From Mycobacteroides chelonae (lineage in GTDB: Bacteria > Actinomycetota > Actinomycetes > Mycobacteriales > Mycobacteriaceae): a DNA stretch of 64,000 bases. The position numbers were made by a program, and so were the translations under genes. The stretch lies in contig JACHLF010000011.1 of NCBI GenBank assembly GCA_014204435.1, positions 1 to 64,000 of the forward strand. Reading direction: 5' to 3'. The notes under the pieces were generated by a model, which was not told the origin of the DNA, ran no database searches, and saw nothing but the letters and a program-made list of their open reading frames with translations. Of this stretch, positions 9,801 to 18,695 are shown piece after piece; the stretch's first letter is position 1, and every line of letters starts with the position of its first letter.

Positions 9801-12800
9801 ACGACCGCGATCGGATCCTCTGGCACCTCGTGGTACAGCCGCACCCGGTCGACCGACGCCGGGATATGTGCGGTCGGCGGTATGTCCAGCTCCGGGCGCG
9901 CCGCCAAGAGAACGGCAATGCACTGCAATGCGGAGTCGGCCAGTGCCGGGTGGACGGCATGCCTCGGCTCAGATTCCGCGTCCAGGCTCGTCAGCTGCGC
10001 GACGCAACCTGCGGAGCTGATGCGCACGTTGCGGATTCGCTGGAAGGCGGGACCGTAGGAAAGCCCCACCGCGGACAACCCCTTGTAGACGTCGTCGCCC
10101 TCGAAGACCCTGTCGAACTCGGATTGTGTTGGGACGTCGATCCGTAACGCCCCCGGATTCGCCTCGACCAGTCTGCCGTTGGCGTGCGCCGTCCACAGCT
10201 GGGTGTGCGCGGAACGGCCGTTGACAGTAAACCTCTTGGTCGGTTCGTCCACGGTGAGGCGCGTAATCGGCGCATCGTGTTCGGCGACGACCAACGGCAC
10301 CGCGAAGACCACGGAGTCCAGGCCGGCGTAGGCGCGACCGGAGCGTTGACGCACTGCCGATAGTGCCACGTCGAGATACGCGGTACCCGGCAGCACGACC
10401 GAACCGAGGACGGTGTGGTCGGAGAGCCAGGGCAGATTCGCGGCGGCCAGAGTGACCTCCCATTGCGGCGTCAGCGCGTCCGCACGGTCGCCGAGCAGCG
10501 CGAAGCGATCGGCATCGCCATAGCGCGCGCGTAGGGTCAGTGGGTCTTCCTCCCACAGCTCGTCCTGCGACCACGGGTATTTCGGCAGATCCAGATGTGG
10601 AATCGAACCATTCTCGTACAGGGCGGCCTCACCGGGGACGTCGATCGCGCCTACCGCATACAGATCGGTGATGGCCTGCAGCACCGACTGCTCGTCGCTC
10701 TGATCGCGATGCAAGGTCTGCACCGCGGCACCGGAGACGCTGTGACGCACAAAGCTTTCCCGGATGTTCCCGAGCAGCACCGGGTGCGGCCCGAGCTCCA
10801 GGAACACCCGGTAGCGGTCCGTGATAAGTGTGTCGATGGCCTTGGCGAAGAAGACGCTTTCCCGCACGTTCTTGACCCAGTAGTCCGGGTCCGCGAATGC
10901 AGCGCTGTCGACCTTCTCGCCGGTCACGGTCGAATACAACGCCACGTCCGCCTGACGCGGGGCAAGACCGGCCAGAGAGATCGCGAGCTCATCGAGGATG
11001 GGGTCCATGAGCTGACTGTGATACGGGACTTCGACGTGCAGCATGCGGGCGAAGACTCCATCGTCGGCAAGCTCGTCGTGCAGGATCTGCAGGGCCTTGG
11101 AGTCGCCAGATAGCGTTGTCGCCGAAGCGCTGTTGATCGCCGCGACACATACCGCAGAGCCGAAGCGCGCGGCTCTGCGCTGGGCTTCCTCGGCGTCGAG
11201 CCCCACGGCAAGCATGCCGCCGGACCCCGCTGTCTTGGCCTGCAGTCGGGAGCGGTGGAAGGAGACGGTGGCGGCGTCTCGCAGGGACAACGCACCGCTC
11301 GCATATGCTGCAGCGACCTCGCCGACACTATGTCCGACCACCGCCGCAGGCCGGATCCCGAACTGCTGCACATGCTTTGCCAGCGCCGATTGCACCAGAA
11401 AGTTCGCCGGCTGGGCGATCTCGGTACGGCTGACACGGGAGTCTCCCTCGGATCGCAGGAGCTCGGCGATCACCGACCATCCCGAGATCTCCTGGAACAC
11501 CGCGTCGATCTCGGCGGCGGTGTCACGGAAGACACCGGGCGTCTCCAACAAACCCCGCGCCATCCCCCACCACTGTGGGCCCATGCCGCTGAAGACGAAC
11601 ACCGGATCTGAGATACCCTCGACCAGTGCACGCGCCGGTGCCGCTTCATCGCTGTGGGCATAGGAATTCAGCTGTGCGAGAAGGTCGTCCCCGTCACGGT
11701 AGATGAAGCCCTTGCGAAGGTAGTGGTGCGCGCGGCGGCCGGTGACCGCGGTCTTTAGACGTTGTGTGTTCTCGCCGGAGGTATCGGAACCCAAGAGCTC
11801 GGCATAACGCCCGGCGACCTCGTGCAGGGCGGTACCGCTGCGCGCGGAGACCGGGAAGATCCGGATGCTGTCCCTGACCGGCGCGGCGGCGACCGACGCG
11901 GGCGGCTCGGACACGATGACGTGCGCATTGGTCCCGCCGTAACCGAAGCTGTTGATCGCGGCGTATGCCGGAGCACCCAGGTCGGGGTACGGCTCGACCT
12001 CGGTGGGTATGCGGATCCGAAGCTCGTCGAAGGGGATTTCGGGATTGAGTTTGTCGAGCACGACCTGCGGCAGAATGGTCCGGCGCTGCACGGTGAGCGC
12101 GGCCTTGATCAGGCCCGCGACGCCCGCCGCGGCTTCGGTGTGCCCGAAGTTGTTCTTCACCGAACCGATTACCAGGGACTCCGCACGACCGGCGGCCTGG
12201 CCGTACGAGTGCCCTAATGCCGCGGCCTCCAGCGGGTCTCCGACGCTCGTGCCCGTGCCGTGTGCCTCGATGTATCCGACGAGGGCCGGGTCGATGCCCG
12301 CCTCGTTGAGCACCCGCTCCGCGAGCCGCTGCTGTGACACCGGGTTGGGGACGGGCAACGCTATCGTCCTGCCGTCCTGGTTGACCCCGCTGCCCAAAAT
12401 GACCGCATATATATGGTCACCGTCGCGCTGCGCCTGCTCAAGGTTCTTGAGCACCACGATCCCGACGCCCTCGCCGCGGCCATAGCCGTCGGCTGCCGCG
12501 TCGAACGACTTGCTGCGACCGTCGGCGGCAAGGAACCTGCCCTTGCACATGGTGATGAACGTTTCCGGTTGGAACATAACGTTCACGCCACCGGCGAGCG
12601 CCACGTCGCATTCACCGTTGGCGACCGCCCGTACCGCGAGGTGCGTCGTGACCAACGAGGACGAGCATGCCGTGTCCACGGTCATGCTCGGTCCCCAGAA
12701 ATCGAGCGCGTGCGCTATGCGATTGGACAACAAGGTCTGCGACGCGCTGAAGGCCGCGAAGTTGTTGATCTTCTCGAGGTTTCGGGCGAGCCCACGGCTG

Positions 12801-13189
12801 ATCATGTTGTCGTTCATGAAGCCGCCGATGAACGTTCCCACGTTGCCGCCCAACGCCTGTCCGGCGATGCCCGCGTCGTCCAGCGCCTCCCAGGTGGTCT
12901 CCAGCAGAAGTCGCTGTTGGGGGTCCAGGACAGCGGCCTCGCGGTGGGAGATCCCGAAGAAGTCCGCGTCGAACCGCCGAAACTCCTGGGTCAGGAAGCT
13001 GCCCCTGCGGGTGTACATCCGGCCCGGTGTATCCGGGTCGGGGTCGTAGTACTTGTCCGCGTCCCAGCGATCCTTCGGAATATCAACGACAGCGTCGCCT
13101 TTGTGTAACACAAAGTTCCAGAAACTGTCCGGATCACCAATTCCTCCGGGGAATTTGCATCCGATGCCAATGATAGCCACTGCGACCAA
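6833..13189 (-). CDS. Type I fully reducing polyketide synthase, single module
   Basis: Domain order over about 2118 residues is KS-AT-DH-ER-KR-ACP. The KS (about 1-425) has Cys175 (DTACSSS), His310 (AHGTGT) and His350 (NNFGHTE). The AT (about 530-850) has Ser621 in GHSVGE. The DH has His925 (SDHTVLGSVVLP) and a downstream Asp near 1085. The ER (about 1415-1735) has an NADPH loop GAAGGMGMG. The KR has GGFGGFGLA and Tyr1906. The ACP has GIDSL with Ser2066. This one complete reducing cycle resembles iterative mycobacterial lipid PKSs of the Mas/Pks5 type. No C-methyltransferase or loading domain is present. I prefer TTG 13189, which has TAGGAG 11 bp upstream; GTG 13180 and ATG 13267 are in frame, but the latter lacks a ribosome site. 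No FadD partner is in the window. Confidence 0.93.
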   Translation of the reverse strand: MVAVAIIGIGCKFPGGIGDPDSFWNFVLHKGDAVVDIPKDRWDADKYYDPDPDTPGRMYTRRGSFLTQEFRRFDADFFGISHREAAVLDPQQRLLLETTWEALDDAGIAGQALGGNVGTFIGGFMNDNMISRGLARNLEKINNFAAFSASQTLLSNRIAHALDFWGPSMTVDTACSSSLVTTHLAVRAVANGECDVALAGGVNVMFQPETFITMCKGRFLAADGRSKSFDAAADGYGRGEGVGIVVLKNLEQAQRDGDHIYAVILGSGVNQDGRTIALPVPNPVSQQRLAERVLNEAGIDPALVGYIEAHGTGTSVGDPLEAAALGHSYGQAAGRAESLVIGSVKNNFGHTEAAAGVAGLIKAALTVQRRTILPQVVLDKLNPEIPFDELRIRIPTEVEPYPDLGAPAYAAINSFGYGGTNAHVIVSEPPASVAAAPVRDSIRIFPVSARSGTALHEVAGRYAELLGSDTSGENTQRLKTAVTGRRAHHYLRKGFIYRDGDDLLAQLNSYAHSDEAAPARALVEGISDPVFVFSGMGPQWWGMARGLLETPGVFRDTAAEIDAVFQEISGWSVIAELLRSEGDSRVSRTEIAQPANFLVQSALAKHVQQFGIRPAAVVGHSVGEVAAAYASGALSLRDAATVSFHRSRLQAKTAGSGGMLAVGLDAEEAQRRAARFGSAVCVAAINSASATTLSGDSKALQILHDELADDGVFARMLHVEVPYHSQLMDPILDELAISLAGLAPRQADVALYSTVTGEKVDSAAFADPDYWVKNVRESVFFAKAIDTLITDRYRVFLELGPHPVLLGNIRESFVRHSVSGAAVQTLHRDQSDEQSVLQAITDLYAVGAIDVPGEAALYENGSIPHLDLPKYPWSQDELWEEDPLTLRARYGDADRFALLGDRADALTPQWEVTLAAANLPWLSDHTVLGSVVLPGTAYLDVALSAVRQRSGRAYAGLDSVVFAVPLVVAEHDAPITRLTVDEPTKRFTVNGRSAHTQLWTAHANGRLVEANPGALRIDVPTQSEFDRVFEGDDVYKGLSAVGLSYGPAFQRIRNVRISSAGCVAQLTSLDAESEPRHAVHPALADSALQCIAVLLAARPELDIPPTAHIPASVDRVRLYHEVPEDPIAVVEITGTQPLRANAYLASQDGDVALAMIGVTLRPVGSASDPLSELDQYFYEPRWEPLEEEVEGQPVAPPAAARPANVIVEIGDAPAAVAEGARRASAAGVVVLKAEPEQSAELAQAFGAALSRDAYVRALVTVGSGRALVESLYQVVTVAQALRTVLEAETERGVVNPDVQAVLVSQGAFLAPGDRDLVLDRTALVGARRVLANEQHPAKWSLVDLPDSATAAEVAAEISAMTKAEEVAVRAGQRWTQRMRRSLSELVAPWDEPFEPTDPEVAYEVQIPDTRTLKDIALRACDRVEPGPRQVEVRVETVGLNYKDPLKILGILTERELGETYFKLEPGMEGFGVVTRVGSAVNELRVGQSIAVAERGLLRRYLTFDLDGGAAWERIEDEHLQRADFDPLAVGSGVPFFTAGYAFYKLADLQPGETVLIHGAAGGMGMGAVQVASNMGAIVYATAGTEERRRAALELGAAAAFDSRSVGFVDDILRITDGRGVDVIYNSLPGEMIAQNFAVAGEFCRIIEIGKADIYFGGAMDLKPFSGNLSFHSIDMDRMLRLRPEIFRELRRECTEMLTSGKLTPLPFTRFPIEEVVGAFEAVFRAEHMGRIVLDFRNQTPKLLPRKADPAPVLAGHSYLITGGFGGFGLATARSLARAGATHLILAGRSGATTEVARAQIEALRAADVEVWEERIDISDYDQVADLIGKVEASGHPLRGVFHAAAVAHDEVIADISVESLHKVFAPKVQGALNLDKATREHNVPLDHFVLYSSISGLIGIVPQLTYAAANSVLDGLAHSRHADGLPALSVSWGAMSGGGMAETDAIVKFLDSVGLRRLNMDLGAALMQECSRFQLPHVAVAGVDWGVLRTPLPSTAKSTRFAHLSAEAAAVSNEQAAFRAAVLALPEEERGPMVTKELAKELANVLKVDVDSIDPTGPIADLGIDSLMAVEFAARAGKQLNIQISAFQFTPDLTLEAVGARVALLIAQGVGDPEHDAI

Positions 13190-13397
13190 TGCTCGGCCCT
13201 CTCCTAGTTGTCGAACTATCGGGAGATGATGAAACTTTTCCGAAATAGCGAGACAGTGTGAGCTCATCTGGAATCATCTTGAACACTAACGATGCTGTGC
13301 CTGCCGTGTCATTCCGTGGAGTTCGGACTGTACCCGTCTGATTGGCAACACGAAGGGTGTTTGAGATGACTTTGTTGATCCCCTCAGAAGTAGCTCA

Positions 13398-13811
13398 ATG
13401 AGAAACGTCTGGGTGTATCTCGTTGTGCTGGCGGTTCTTACCGTCGCGGCGTTGTTCATCCTCAAACTGCGCTCGAGTGAGATCCCGGACGAGGCCGCCG
13501 GGACGGTGAGCCGCCTCCCCACGTTGGGCACACTGTCCGAACGGACCATCCAGTACGAGGCGGTCGGGCCCGACGGAACTCCGGCGACGGTGTCCTATCT
13601 CGACGACGACGGACACAACCAAAACGTCAACACGGTCCTGCCATGGCAGGAGGCACTGCGAACCGTGGAACCTTCGCTCGTGACCAGCATGGTCGTGCAA
13701 TCCAACAGCTCCGGCGTCGGATGCAGGATCACCGTCAACGGCAAGGTCCGCGACGAACAAGTCGCAACCGCCAGTGGCGGCATCGCCAGCTGCAAGGTGC
13801 AAGTCGCATGA
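13398..13811 (+). CDS. MmpS-family membrane protein
   Basis: This 137-residue protein has one N-terminal transmembrane helix (VYLVVLAVLTVAALFIL, about 6-22) and a small beta-rich extracytoplasmic domain with two Cys (in VGCRITV and ASCKV) and the VNGKV-like strand typical of MmpS proteins. MmpS subunits work with a partner MmpL transporter in export of lipids or siderophores. Its stop overlaps the ATG of the MmpL gene by 4 bp, so the pair is coupled. It is transcribed away from the PKS across a 208-bp intergenic region that probably holds promoters for both directions. Confidence 0.88.
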   Translation: MRNVWVYLVVLAVLTVAALFILKLRSSEIPDEAAGTVSRLPTLGTLSERTIQYEAVGPDGTPATVSYLDDDGHNQNVNTVLPWQEALRTVEPSLVTSMVVQSNSSGVGCRITVNGKVRDEQVATASGGIASCKVQVA

Positions 13812-16800
13812 AAAAGGATGAGAGCGAAGCAGATACCGGACCCATAGCCACACCCGGCGGCCGGGCCGGATTCTCCGATCGATCGCGAGCATTCGGCAGG
13901 CGAGTACGCAACGAGTTCTCCGTGCCGTTCCGCCGCGAGACTTATGCCGGTACCGGCACCGAACAGCACAGACCGCTCTACGCCAGGCTGCTGTACGGGC
14001 TGTCCATACCCATCGTCGTGCTGTGGGTGCTGCTCGCGTGCGGCCTCAATGCTGCAGGGCCCCAACTGGAAAAGGTGATCGAAGGGCACGCCCTGTCCTT
14101 CCTGCCCGACGAGGCCTCGTCGGTGCAGGCACTCTCCAACATGGGCAAGTACTTCGGCAATGGCGGCACCAACAACTTCGTCGCGGTGCTGGCCGAAGGA
14201 GACAAACCGTTCGGCGCGGAGATGCACGGCTATTACGCCGACCTGATGGAGAAGTTCAAGGCCGACAAGAAACACGTCATCACCACGATCGATCTGTGGT
14301 CCGACCCGTCGTTGGCCCCGGCGTTCGAAAGCCAGGATCGGAAGGCCTCTTTCAGCTACCTCAACCTCGCCGGAAACATGGGCACGGCGCTGGCCATGGA
14401 ATCCACCCAGGCGGTGCGCGACATCGTCAAGGCCTACCCACCTCCCGACGGAGTCAAGATCTACGTGACCGGTCCGTCCGCGGTCGTGAACGATGAACTG
14501 CTCGCGATCAACCGCTCGATCCTGCCCATCATCATCGCGTGCGCGATCTGCATCACGATCATCATGTCGTTGACTTATCGCTCGCTGTTCACGGCATCGA
14601 TGCCGCTGCTGGTGGTGGCGATCGCCTTGGTGACGGCACGGCCGATCGTCGCGCTGCTGGGTGAGCGCGGAATCATCGGCATTTCCATATTCGCCTCGAG
14701 CCTGTTGGCCGGCATCGTCCTGGGTGCGGGGACGGACTATGGGATCTTCCTGCTCGGCAGATATCAGGAGGCGCGACGCGCGGGCCAGGACCCGACCACG
14801 GCCTACTACACCGCGCTGTCGAGCGTGCAACGCATCGTCTTCGCATCGGGGCTGACCGTGGCGGGCGCGACCGCGTGCATGACCCTCACCAGACTCGCAG
14901 CCTTCTCCACCTCCGGCCTGCCCTGCACCATCGGCATCCTCACCGCACTGGCGGCGGCGTTGACCCTCGGCCCCGCGCTGCTCGCAATCGGCTGCAGGCT
15001 CGGGCTCTACGAGCCGCGTGGAGACCGAGCCATCCGGCGCTGGCGGCGCATCGCCACGCATGTGGTCCGCTGGCCCGGCCCCGTTCTTGCGGGCAGCCTC
15101 GCCGTGCTCGCGCTCGCGATTCTCGTCTTGCCAACGTACGTCATCAGCTACAACGAACGCGCGGCGCAACCATCCAACACCGAGGCGAACCTCGGACTGG
15201 ACGCCGCGGATCGGCACCTGCCGCCCAATCTGTTGAACCCGAACCTGCTCTTCGTCGAGTCCGACCACGACATGCGCAACTCCGCCGACCTGATTGCACT
15301 GGCGAAGCTGACCAATGCCGTCTACAGCGTGGACGGTGTCCAAGCGGTGCAGGGCATCACGCGGCCACTGATATCTCCGCTGCCCCAGGGAACGCTAACC
15401 TACCAGGGCGGGTACATCGGCGAACGAATGTCCCAAATAGCCGAGATGGTCAGCACACAGCTCAACGGCATCGCCAGAATCACCGGTCAGATCGATCAGC
15501 TCTCCGTGGGCGTGAAGGTGGTCCTCAAGGACCTCCAAGTCACCCAACGCGCTGTCGACCTTCCCGGCGGCACAGGCCAGGCCACCCGAGCGCGCCTCAT
15601 CGACCTGCTGAAGATGGCCAAGAGCGTCCACAACGAGATGCGGCCCATGCTCGCGGCCGGTATCGATACGGCAGGCCAGCTGGTCGATATGGTCCCCGAC
15701 TGCAAGCAGCTGCTCCCCTGCAACACCGCGCTCACCGGTCTGGCCGTTCTCGACGGACTCAACCAGGCCGGAGGGCGCAAGTTCGAAGATCTTGTGGACG
15801 CGTCCCGTGTCGCCTCTGAGTCGTTGCCGAACCTGGTGGCACAGGTCCGGCTACTGGACCGCTTCCTTGCCGACGCGCAACAAACTCTCACTCCGATCCG
15901 GGGCATGGCGGACTCGCTGCTCGTACAGATGAACGAGGTCACCCAGTTCTTGCGGGAGATCGCCGACACCTATATGAAGGGCGACCCGAGCGGGTACTTC
16001 TTCCTGCCCAGCCAGGCATTCGAGTCCCCGTTGTTCCAGTCGGCTCTGTCCGTGTTCTTCTCGCCGGACGGCAAGATCACCCGAATGCTCGTCATGGGCG
16101 ATGTGAACTCGTTCAGCAGAGAGAGCATGGATTACAGCGCAAAGATCATCCCCGCGGCCAAGTCCGCACTCAAGGGCACCTCGCTCGGCGGGAGCCAGGT
16201 GAGCATCGGCGGGGCCGGAGGCACATTGCTCAACATCGCCGCCTTCGCCAGAGAAGACTTCATCACCAGCGCCGTGGCAGCCTTCGCATTCGTGTTCTGC
16301 GTCGTCCTGCTGCTACTGCGCAGCTTCGTCGCGGCGGTCGCCGTCGTCGGCACCGTGGGGCTGTCGTTCCTTTCGGCGTGGGGTCTCAGTGTCGCGATCT
16401 GGCAGCACGGCGTCGGTCTGCCACTGCACTGGGCGGTGGCACCGTGCTCATTCATATTTCTTGTCGCCGTCGGCGCGGATTACAACCTGCTCCTGGTCGC
16501 CCGATTCAAGGAAGAGCTGCGCGCCGGAATCAAAACCGGCATCATTCGCTCCATGGTGGGAACCGGCAGCGTGGTCACCACCGCCGGTTTGATCTTCGGT
16601 TTCACGATGTTCGCGTTGATCGCCGGCTACTCCAGCACCCTCGCGCAGATCGGCACCACCGTCGGCGTCGGACTCCTGCTCGACACGCTGATCGTCCGCT
16701 CGCTCGTCATTCCCTCCATCGCGACCCTGCTCGGCCGGTGGTTCTGGTGGCCCATGCGCGTACCGTGCCGCGCATTGCGAGAAACGGACCCGGCACTAAT

Positions 16801-16831
16801 TCGTTCGACGACAGGCGCAAGCCAGGCATAA
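13808..16831 (+). CDS. MmpL-family RND lipid transporter
   Basis: The 1007-residue product starts at ATG 13808 inside the mmpS stop (ATGA). It has the RND layout of two halves, each a first helix, a large periplasmic domain and five more helices. Both halves keep the Asp-Tyr proton-relay pair of MmpL proteins: Asp310-Tyr311 (GTDYGIFLLGRY) and Asp891-Tyr892 (GADYNLLLVARF). The long helical insert between about residues 540 and 770 is typical of the larger MmpL group. Next to a divergent PKS and a methyltransferase, it most likely exports the lipid made by this locus. Confidence 0.92.
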   Translation: MKKDESEADTGPIATPGGRAGFSDRSRAFGRRVRNEFSVPFRRETYAGTGTEQHRPLYARLLYGLSIPIVVLWVLLACGLNAAGPQLEKVIEGHALSFLPDEASSVQALSNMGKYFGNGGTNNFVAVLAEGDKPFGAEMHGYYADLMEKFKADKKHVITTIDLWSDPSLAPAFESQDRKASFSYLNLAGNMGTALAMESTQAVRDIVKAYPPPDGVKIYVTGPSAVVNDELLAINRSILPIIIACAICITIIMSLTYRSLFTASMPLLVVAIALVTARPIVALLGERGIIGISIFASSLLAGIVLGAGTDYGIFLLGRYQEARRAGQDPTTAYYTALSSVQRIVFASGLTVAGATACMTLTRLAAFSTSGLPCTIGILTALAAALTLGPALLAIGCRLGLYEPRGDRAIRRWRRIATHVVRWPGPVLAGSLAVLALAILVLPTYVISYNERAAQPSNTEANLGLDAADRHLPPNLLNPNLLFVESDHDMRNSADLIALAKLTNAVYSVDGVQAVQGITRPLISPLPQGTLTYQGGYIGERMSQIAEMVSTQLNGIARITGQIDQLSVGVKVVLKDLQVTQRAVDLPGGTGQATRARLIDLLKMAKSVHNEMRPMLAAGIDTAGQLVDMVPDCKQLLPCNTALTGLAVLDGLNQAGGRKFEDLVDASRVASESLPNLVAQVRLLDRFLADAQQTLTPIRGMADSLLVQMNEVTQFLREIADTYMKGDPSGYFFLPSQAFESPLFQSALSVFFSPDGKITRMLVMGDVNSFSRESMDYSAKIIPAAKSALKGTSLGGSQVSIGGAGGTLLNIAAFAREDFITSAVAAFAFVFCVVLLLLRSFVAAVAVVGTVGLSFLSAWGLSVAIWQHGVGLPLHWAVAPCSFIFLVAVGADYNLLLVARFKEELRAGIKTGIIRSMVGTGSVVTTAGLIFGFTMFALIAGYSSTLAQIGTTVGVGLLLDTLIVRSLVIPSIATLLGRWFWWPMRVPCRALRETDPALIRSTTGASQA

Positions 16832-16897
16832 AACAGAAATCTTGTAGAGAAATTGCAGAATTGGTAATTGTCGACACCCAGATTCGGAGACCTACGC

Positions 16898-17791
16898 GTG
16901 AAAAGTCGCCGTCTTGATCGCCGCGCGAGTTTTACGGCGCAATCGTGCGCCGCTCAGCGCGCAGCAGAAACGTTGCAGCCGCCGAGTCGGCGCCTTCTCG
17001 ACGATCCGTATTCGCGGCATTTCGTCCGCGACCCCTTGTTGCGGGCCGGTTTGATCCACCCATTGGTAGCCCGTGGCTTCATCGGATTACTGAAATCTGT
17101 ATTCGGCGCCGCGGGACACTTTTTCTTGGTATTGCGCGTGCGTTATACCGACGATGTCCTGGAATCCGCCGTCAAGGACGGTGTTGATCAGATCGTGCTG
17201 CTGGGCGCCGGATTCGACACCACCACGCTGCGCCGGGCCGCGCACCGCCAGGTCAAGATCTTCGAGGTCGACGCCCCTACCACCCAGGCGGACAAACGCG
17301 CCGTCATGGAGGGGCTGCTATCTGCCGAAAGCAACGAACAGATCGTCTGGGTGCCTTGCGATTTCGAGCATGATGCGCTCCGCGATCGGCTGCTCGCCAG
17401 TGGGTTCGATCCCACTCGGCCGAGCCTGATCATCTGGCTCGGTGTGACCGCTTACCTCACCCAACAAGCACTTGATGCGACACTCGCCGATCTCGCCACG
17501 GTCTGCGCACCCGGCAGTCGGCTGGTGTTCGACTACCTCGACACCACCGTCGTCGCCGGAGGCGGCAAGTCCGTTCGCGCCCGGCTGTGGACCGAGGCGG
17601 CAGCACGGTTCGGGGAGCCCTACCTGACCGGACTCACCGCGGACGGCGCCGACGCGCTGCTTGCCATCCATGGATTCCAGTGCGGCCGGCACCTGACCAC
17701 CCTCGAACTGCTGCAGCACTACGCACCCACGTACGCCAGCCGCTCACCCGTCGACGGTCGAGCAGCCATCACCACTGCGCAGCGCACCTGA
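16898..17791 (+). CDS. SAM-dependent O-methyltransferase, leucine carboxyl methyltransferase type
   Basis: The 297-residue product has the fold markers of the PF04072 family: an N-terminal RYTDD segment, the SAM loop VLLGAGFDTT (about residues 110-120), the acidic ribose-binding FEVDAP and a later LGVTAYL. GTG 16898 is chosen because GGAGA (16886-16890) sits 7 bp upstream; a TTG at 16868 is in frame but has no ribosome site. It lies 66 bp after mmpL on the same strand and is probably cotranscribed. Methylation of the PKS product, on a hydroxyl or carboxyl, is a fair inference. Confidence 0.85.
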   Translation: MKSRRLDRRASFTAQSCAAQRAAETLQPPSRRLLDDPYSRHFVRDPLLRAGLIHPLVARGFIGLLKSVFGAAGHFFLVLRVRYTDDVLESAVKDGVDQIVLLGAGFDTTTLRRAAHRQVKIFEVDAPTTQADKRAVMEGLLSAESNEQIVWVPCDFEHDALRDRLLASGFDPTRPSLIIWLGVTAYLTQQALDATLADLATVCAPGSRLVFDYLDTTVVAGGGKSVRARLWTEAAARFGEPYLTGLTADGADALLAIHGFQCGRHLTTLELLQHYAPTYASRSPVDGRAAITTAQRT

Positions 17792-17859
17792 TAGCAGCAC
17801 GTGCGACCGCCACGCGTCTCGGATGCGTAGCGGTGGCGCTCAGATCAGGGTTGACGCCC

Positions 17860-17865
17860 TATAAT
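17860..17865 (+). promoter_or_regulatory. Candidate -10 element upstream of rbpA
   Basis: A perfect TATAAT lies about 140 bp before rbpA. No good -35 sits at the expected distance; the TTGACG just upstream (17851-17856) is only 3 bp away and cannot pair with it. Mycobacterial sigma-A promoters often rely on the -10 alone, so this is a reasonable candidate promoter with a long leader. Confidence 0.4.
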
Positions 17866-18003
17866 GAAGGCCACAACCTGCATGAACAGGGAACCAATCC
17901 CGCGGGTACGCCGTTGACCTGAATAGCCACCAGCAATGTAAGCGCGGGATGTACGGTCACCGACCCGCAGTGAATACCGCGCAGTGATAGAGGAGAAGTA
18001 CAC

Positions 18004-18339
18004 ATGGCAGATCGTGTTCTACGAGGCAGCCGGCTCGGCGCCGTCAGCTATGAAACCGATCGTGACCACGACCTGGCGCCTCGCCGTGTGGCCCGTTACC
18101 GCACCGAGAACGGTGAGGAGTTCGACGTCCCCTTCGCCCACGACGCCGAAATCCCGGCGAACTGGGCATGCCGCAACGGCATGGAGGGCGCCCTGCTCGA
18201 CGGCGATGTGCCCGAGCCCAAGAAGGTCAAGCCCCCGCGTACCCACTGGGACATGCTCTTGGAGCGCCGCAGCGTCGAAGAGCTCGACGAGCTACTCAAA
18301 GAGCGTCTGGAACTGATCAAGGGCCGCCGTCGCGGTTAG
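18004..18339 (+). CDS. rbpA: RNA polymerase-binding protein RbpA
   Basis: RbpA binds the sigma-A holoenzyme and promoter DNA, stabilises the open complex, and affects rifampicin tolerance. The 111-residue product matches over its full length: an N-terminal tail (MADRVLRGSRLGAVSYETD), a core domain with VARYRTENGEEF and IPANWACRNG, a basic linker (PEPKKVKPPR) and the C-terminal sigma-interaction helix (RSVEELDELLKERLELI). AGAGGAG precedes the ATG at good spacing. In M. tuberculosis rbpA (Rv2050) also borders ppm1, so the order is conserved. Confidence 0.97.
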   Translation: MADRVLRGSRLGAVSYETDRDHDLAPRRVARYRTENGEEFDVPFAHDAEIPANWACRNGMEGALLDGDVPEPKKVKPPRTHWDMLLERRSVEELDELLKERLELIKGRRRG

Positions 18340-18376
18340 TCGCGCACCTCCTGCGTGACTCCCCCGCCCCGCGCGT

Positions 18377-18683
18377 GGTGACAGGCCCTCCATCGCAGCC
18401 AAATCCGGCCTTGCGGGTCTGCCCAGGAGCTTGGCCGTCGACCTGGGAGGCGACGGGATTACGGTGAACTGCATCTGCCCGGGACCCATTCGACACCGCG
18501 ATGACCGCCGCGATCTCCGCTGAGGACAAGGACGCCTACGCCCGTCGACGCACCGCACTGCCTCGCTATGGTCGCGCCGAGGAGGTCGCACACGTGACAT
18601 TGAGCGTGTGCTTACCGGCCGCGTCCTATCTCATCGGCGCAGTCATCCCCGTCAACGGTCGGCTGATGGCCCGCAATGCATGA
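18377..18683 (+). pseudogene. Truncated and frameshifted short-chain dehydrogenase
   Basis: From about 18380 one frame reads SIAAKSGLAGLPRSLAVDL and then NCICPGPI, the region after the catalytic Tyr-x3-Lys of an SDR. The reading jumps to another frame at about 18492 and continues DTAMTAAISAED to PVNGRLMARNA, the normal SDR C-terminus. One extra C in CCCATTCGACACC explains the shift: removing it restores the common CPGPI-DTAMT junction. The N-terminal Rossmann half is missing. The gene is dead, and it fills the space between rbpA and ppm1. Confidence 0.75.
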
Positions 18684-18695
18684 GAACCAAACACG

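Noticed and set aside
6833..13189. PKS as an orthologue of Pks12, which lies near rbpA in M. tuberculosis
   Set aside because: Pks12 has two modules and about 4150 residues; this enzyme has one module and about 2120. Position alone does not make it Pks12.
13280..13310. TGAACA and CGTGTC on the plus strand before mmpS, resembling a SigL promoter
   Set aside because: The spacer is 19 bp, not 16, and both hexamers differ from the two good sites by one base. It is not strong enough to claim SigL control of the mmpS-mmpL genes.
17851..17865. TTGACG plus TATAAT as a full sigma-A promoter
   Set aside because: The two elements are only 3 bp apart, so they cannot serve as one promoter; only the -10 was kept as a candidate.
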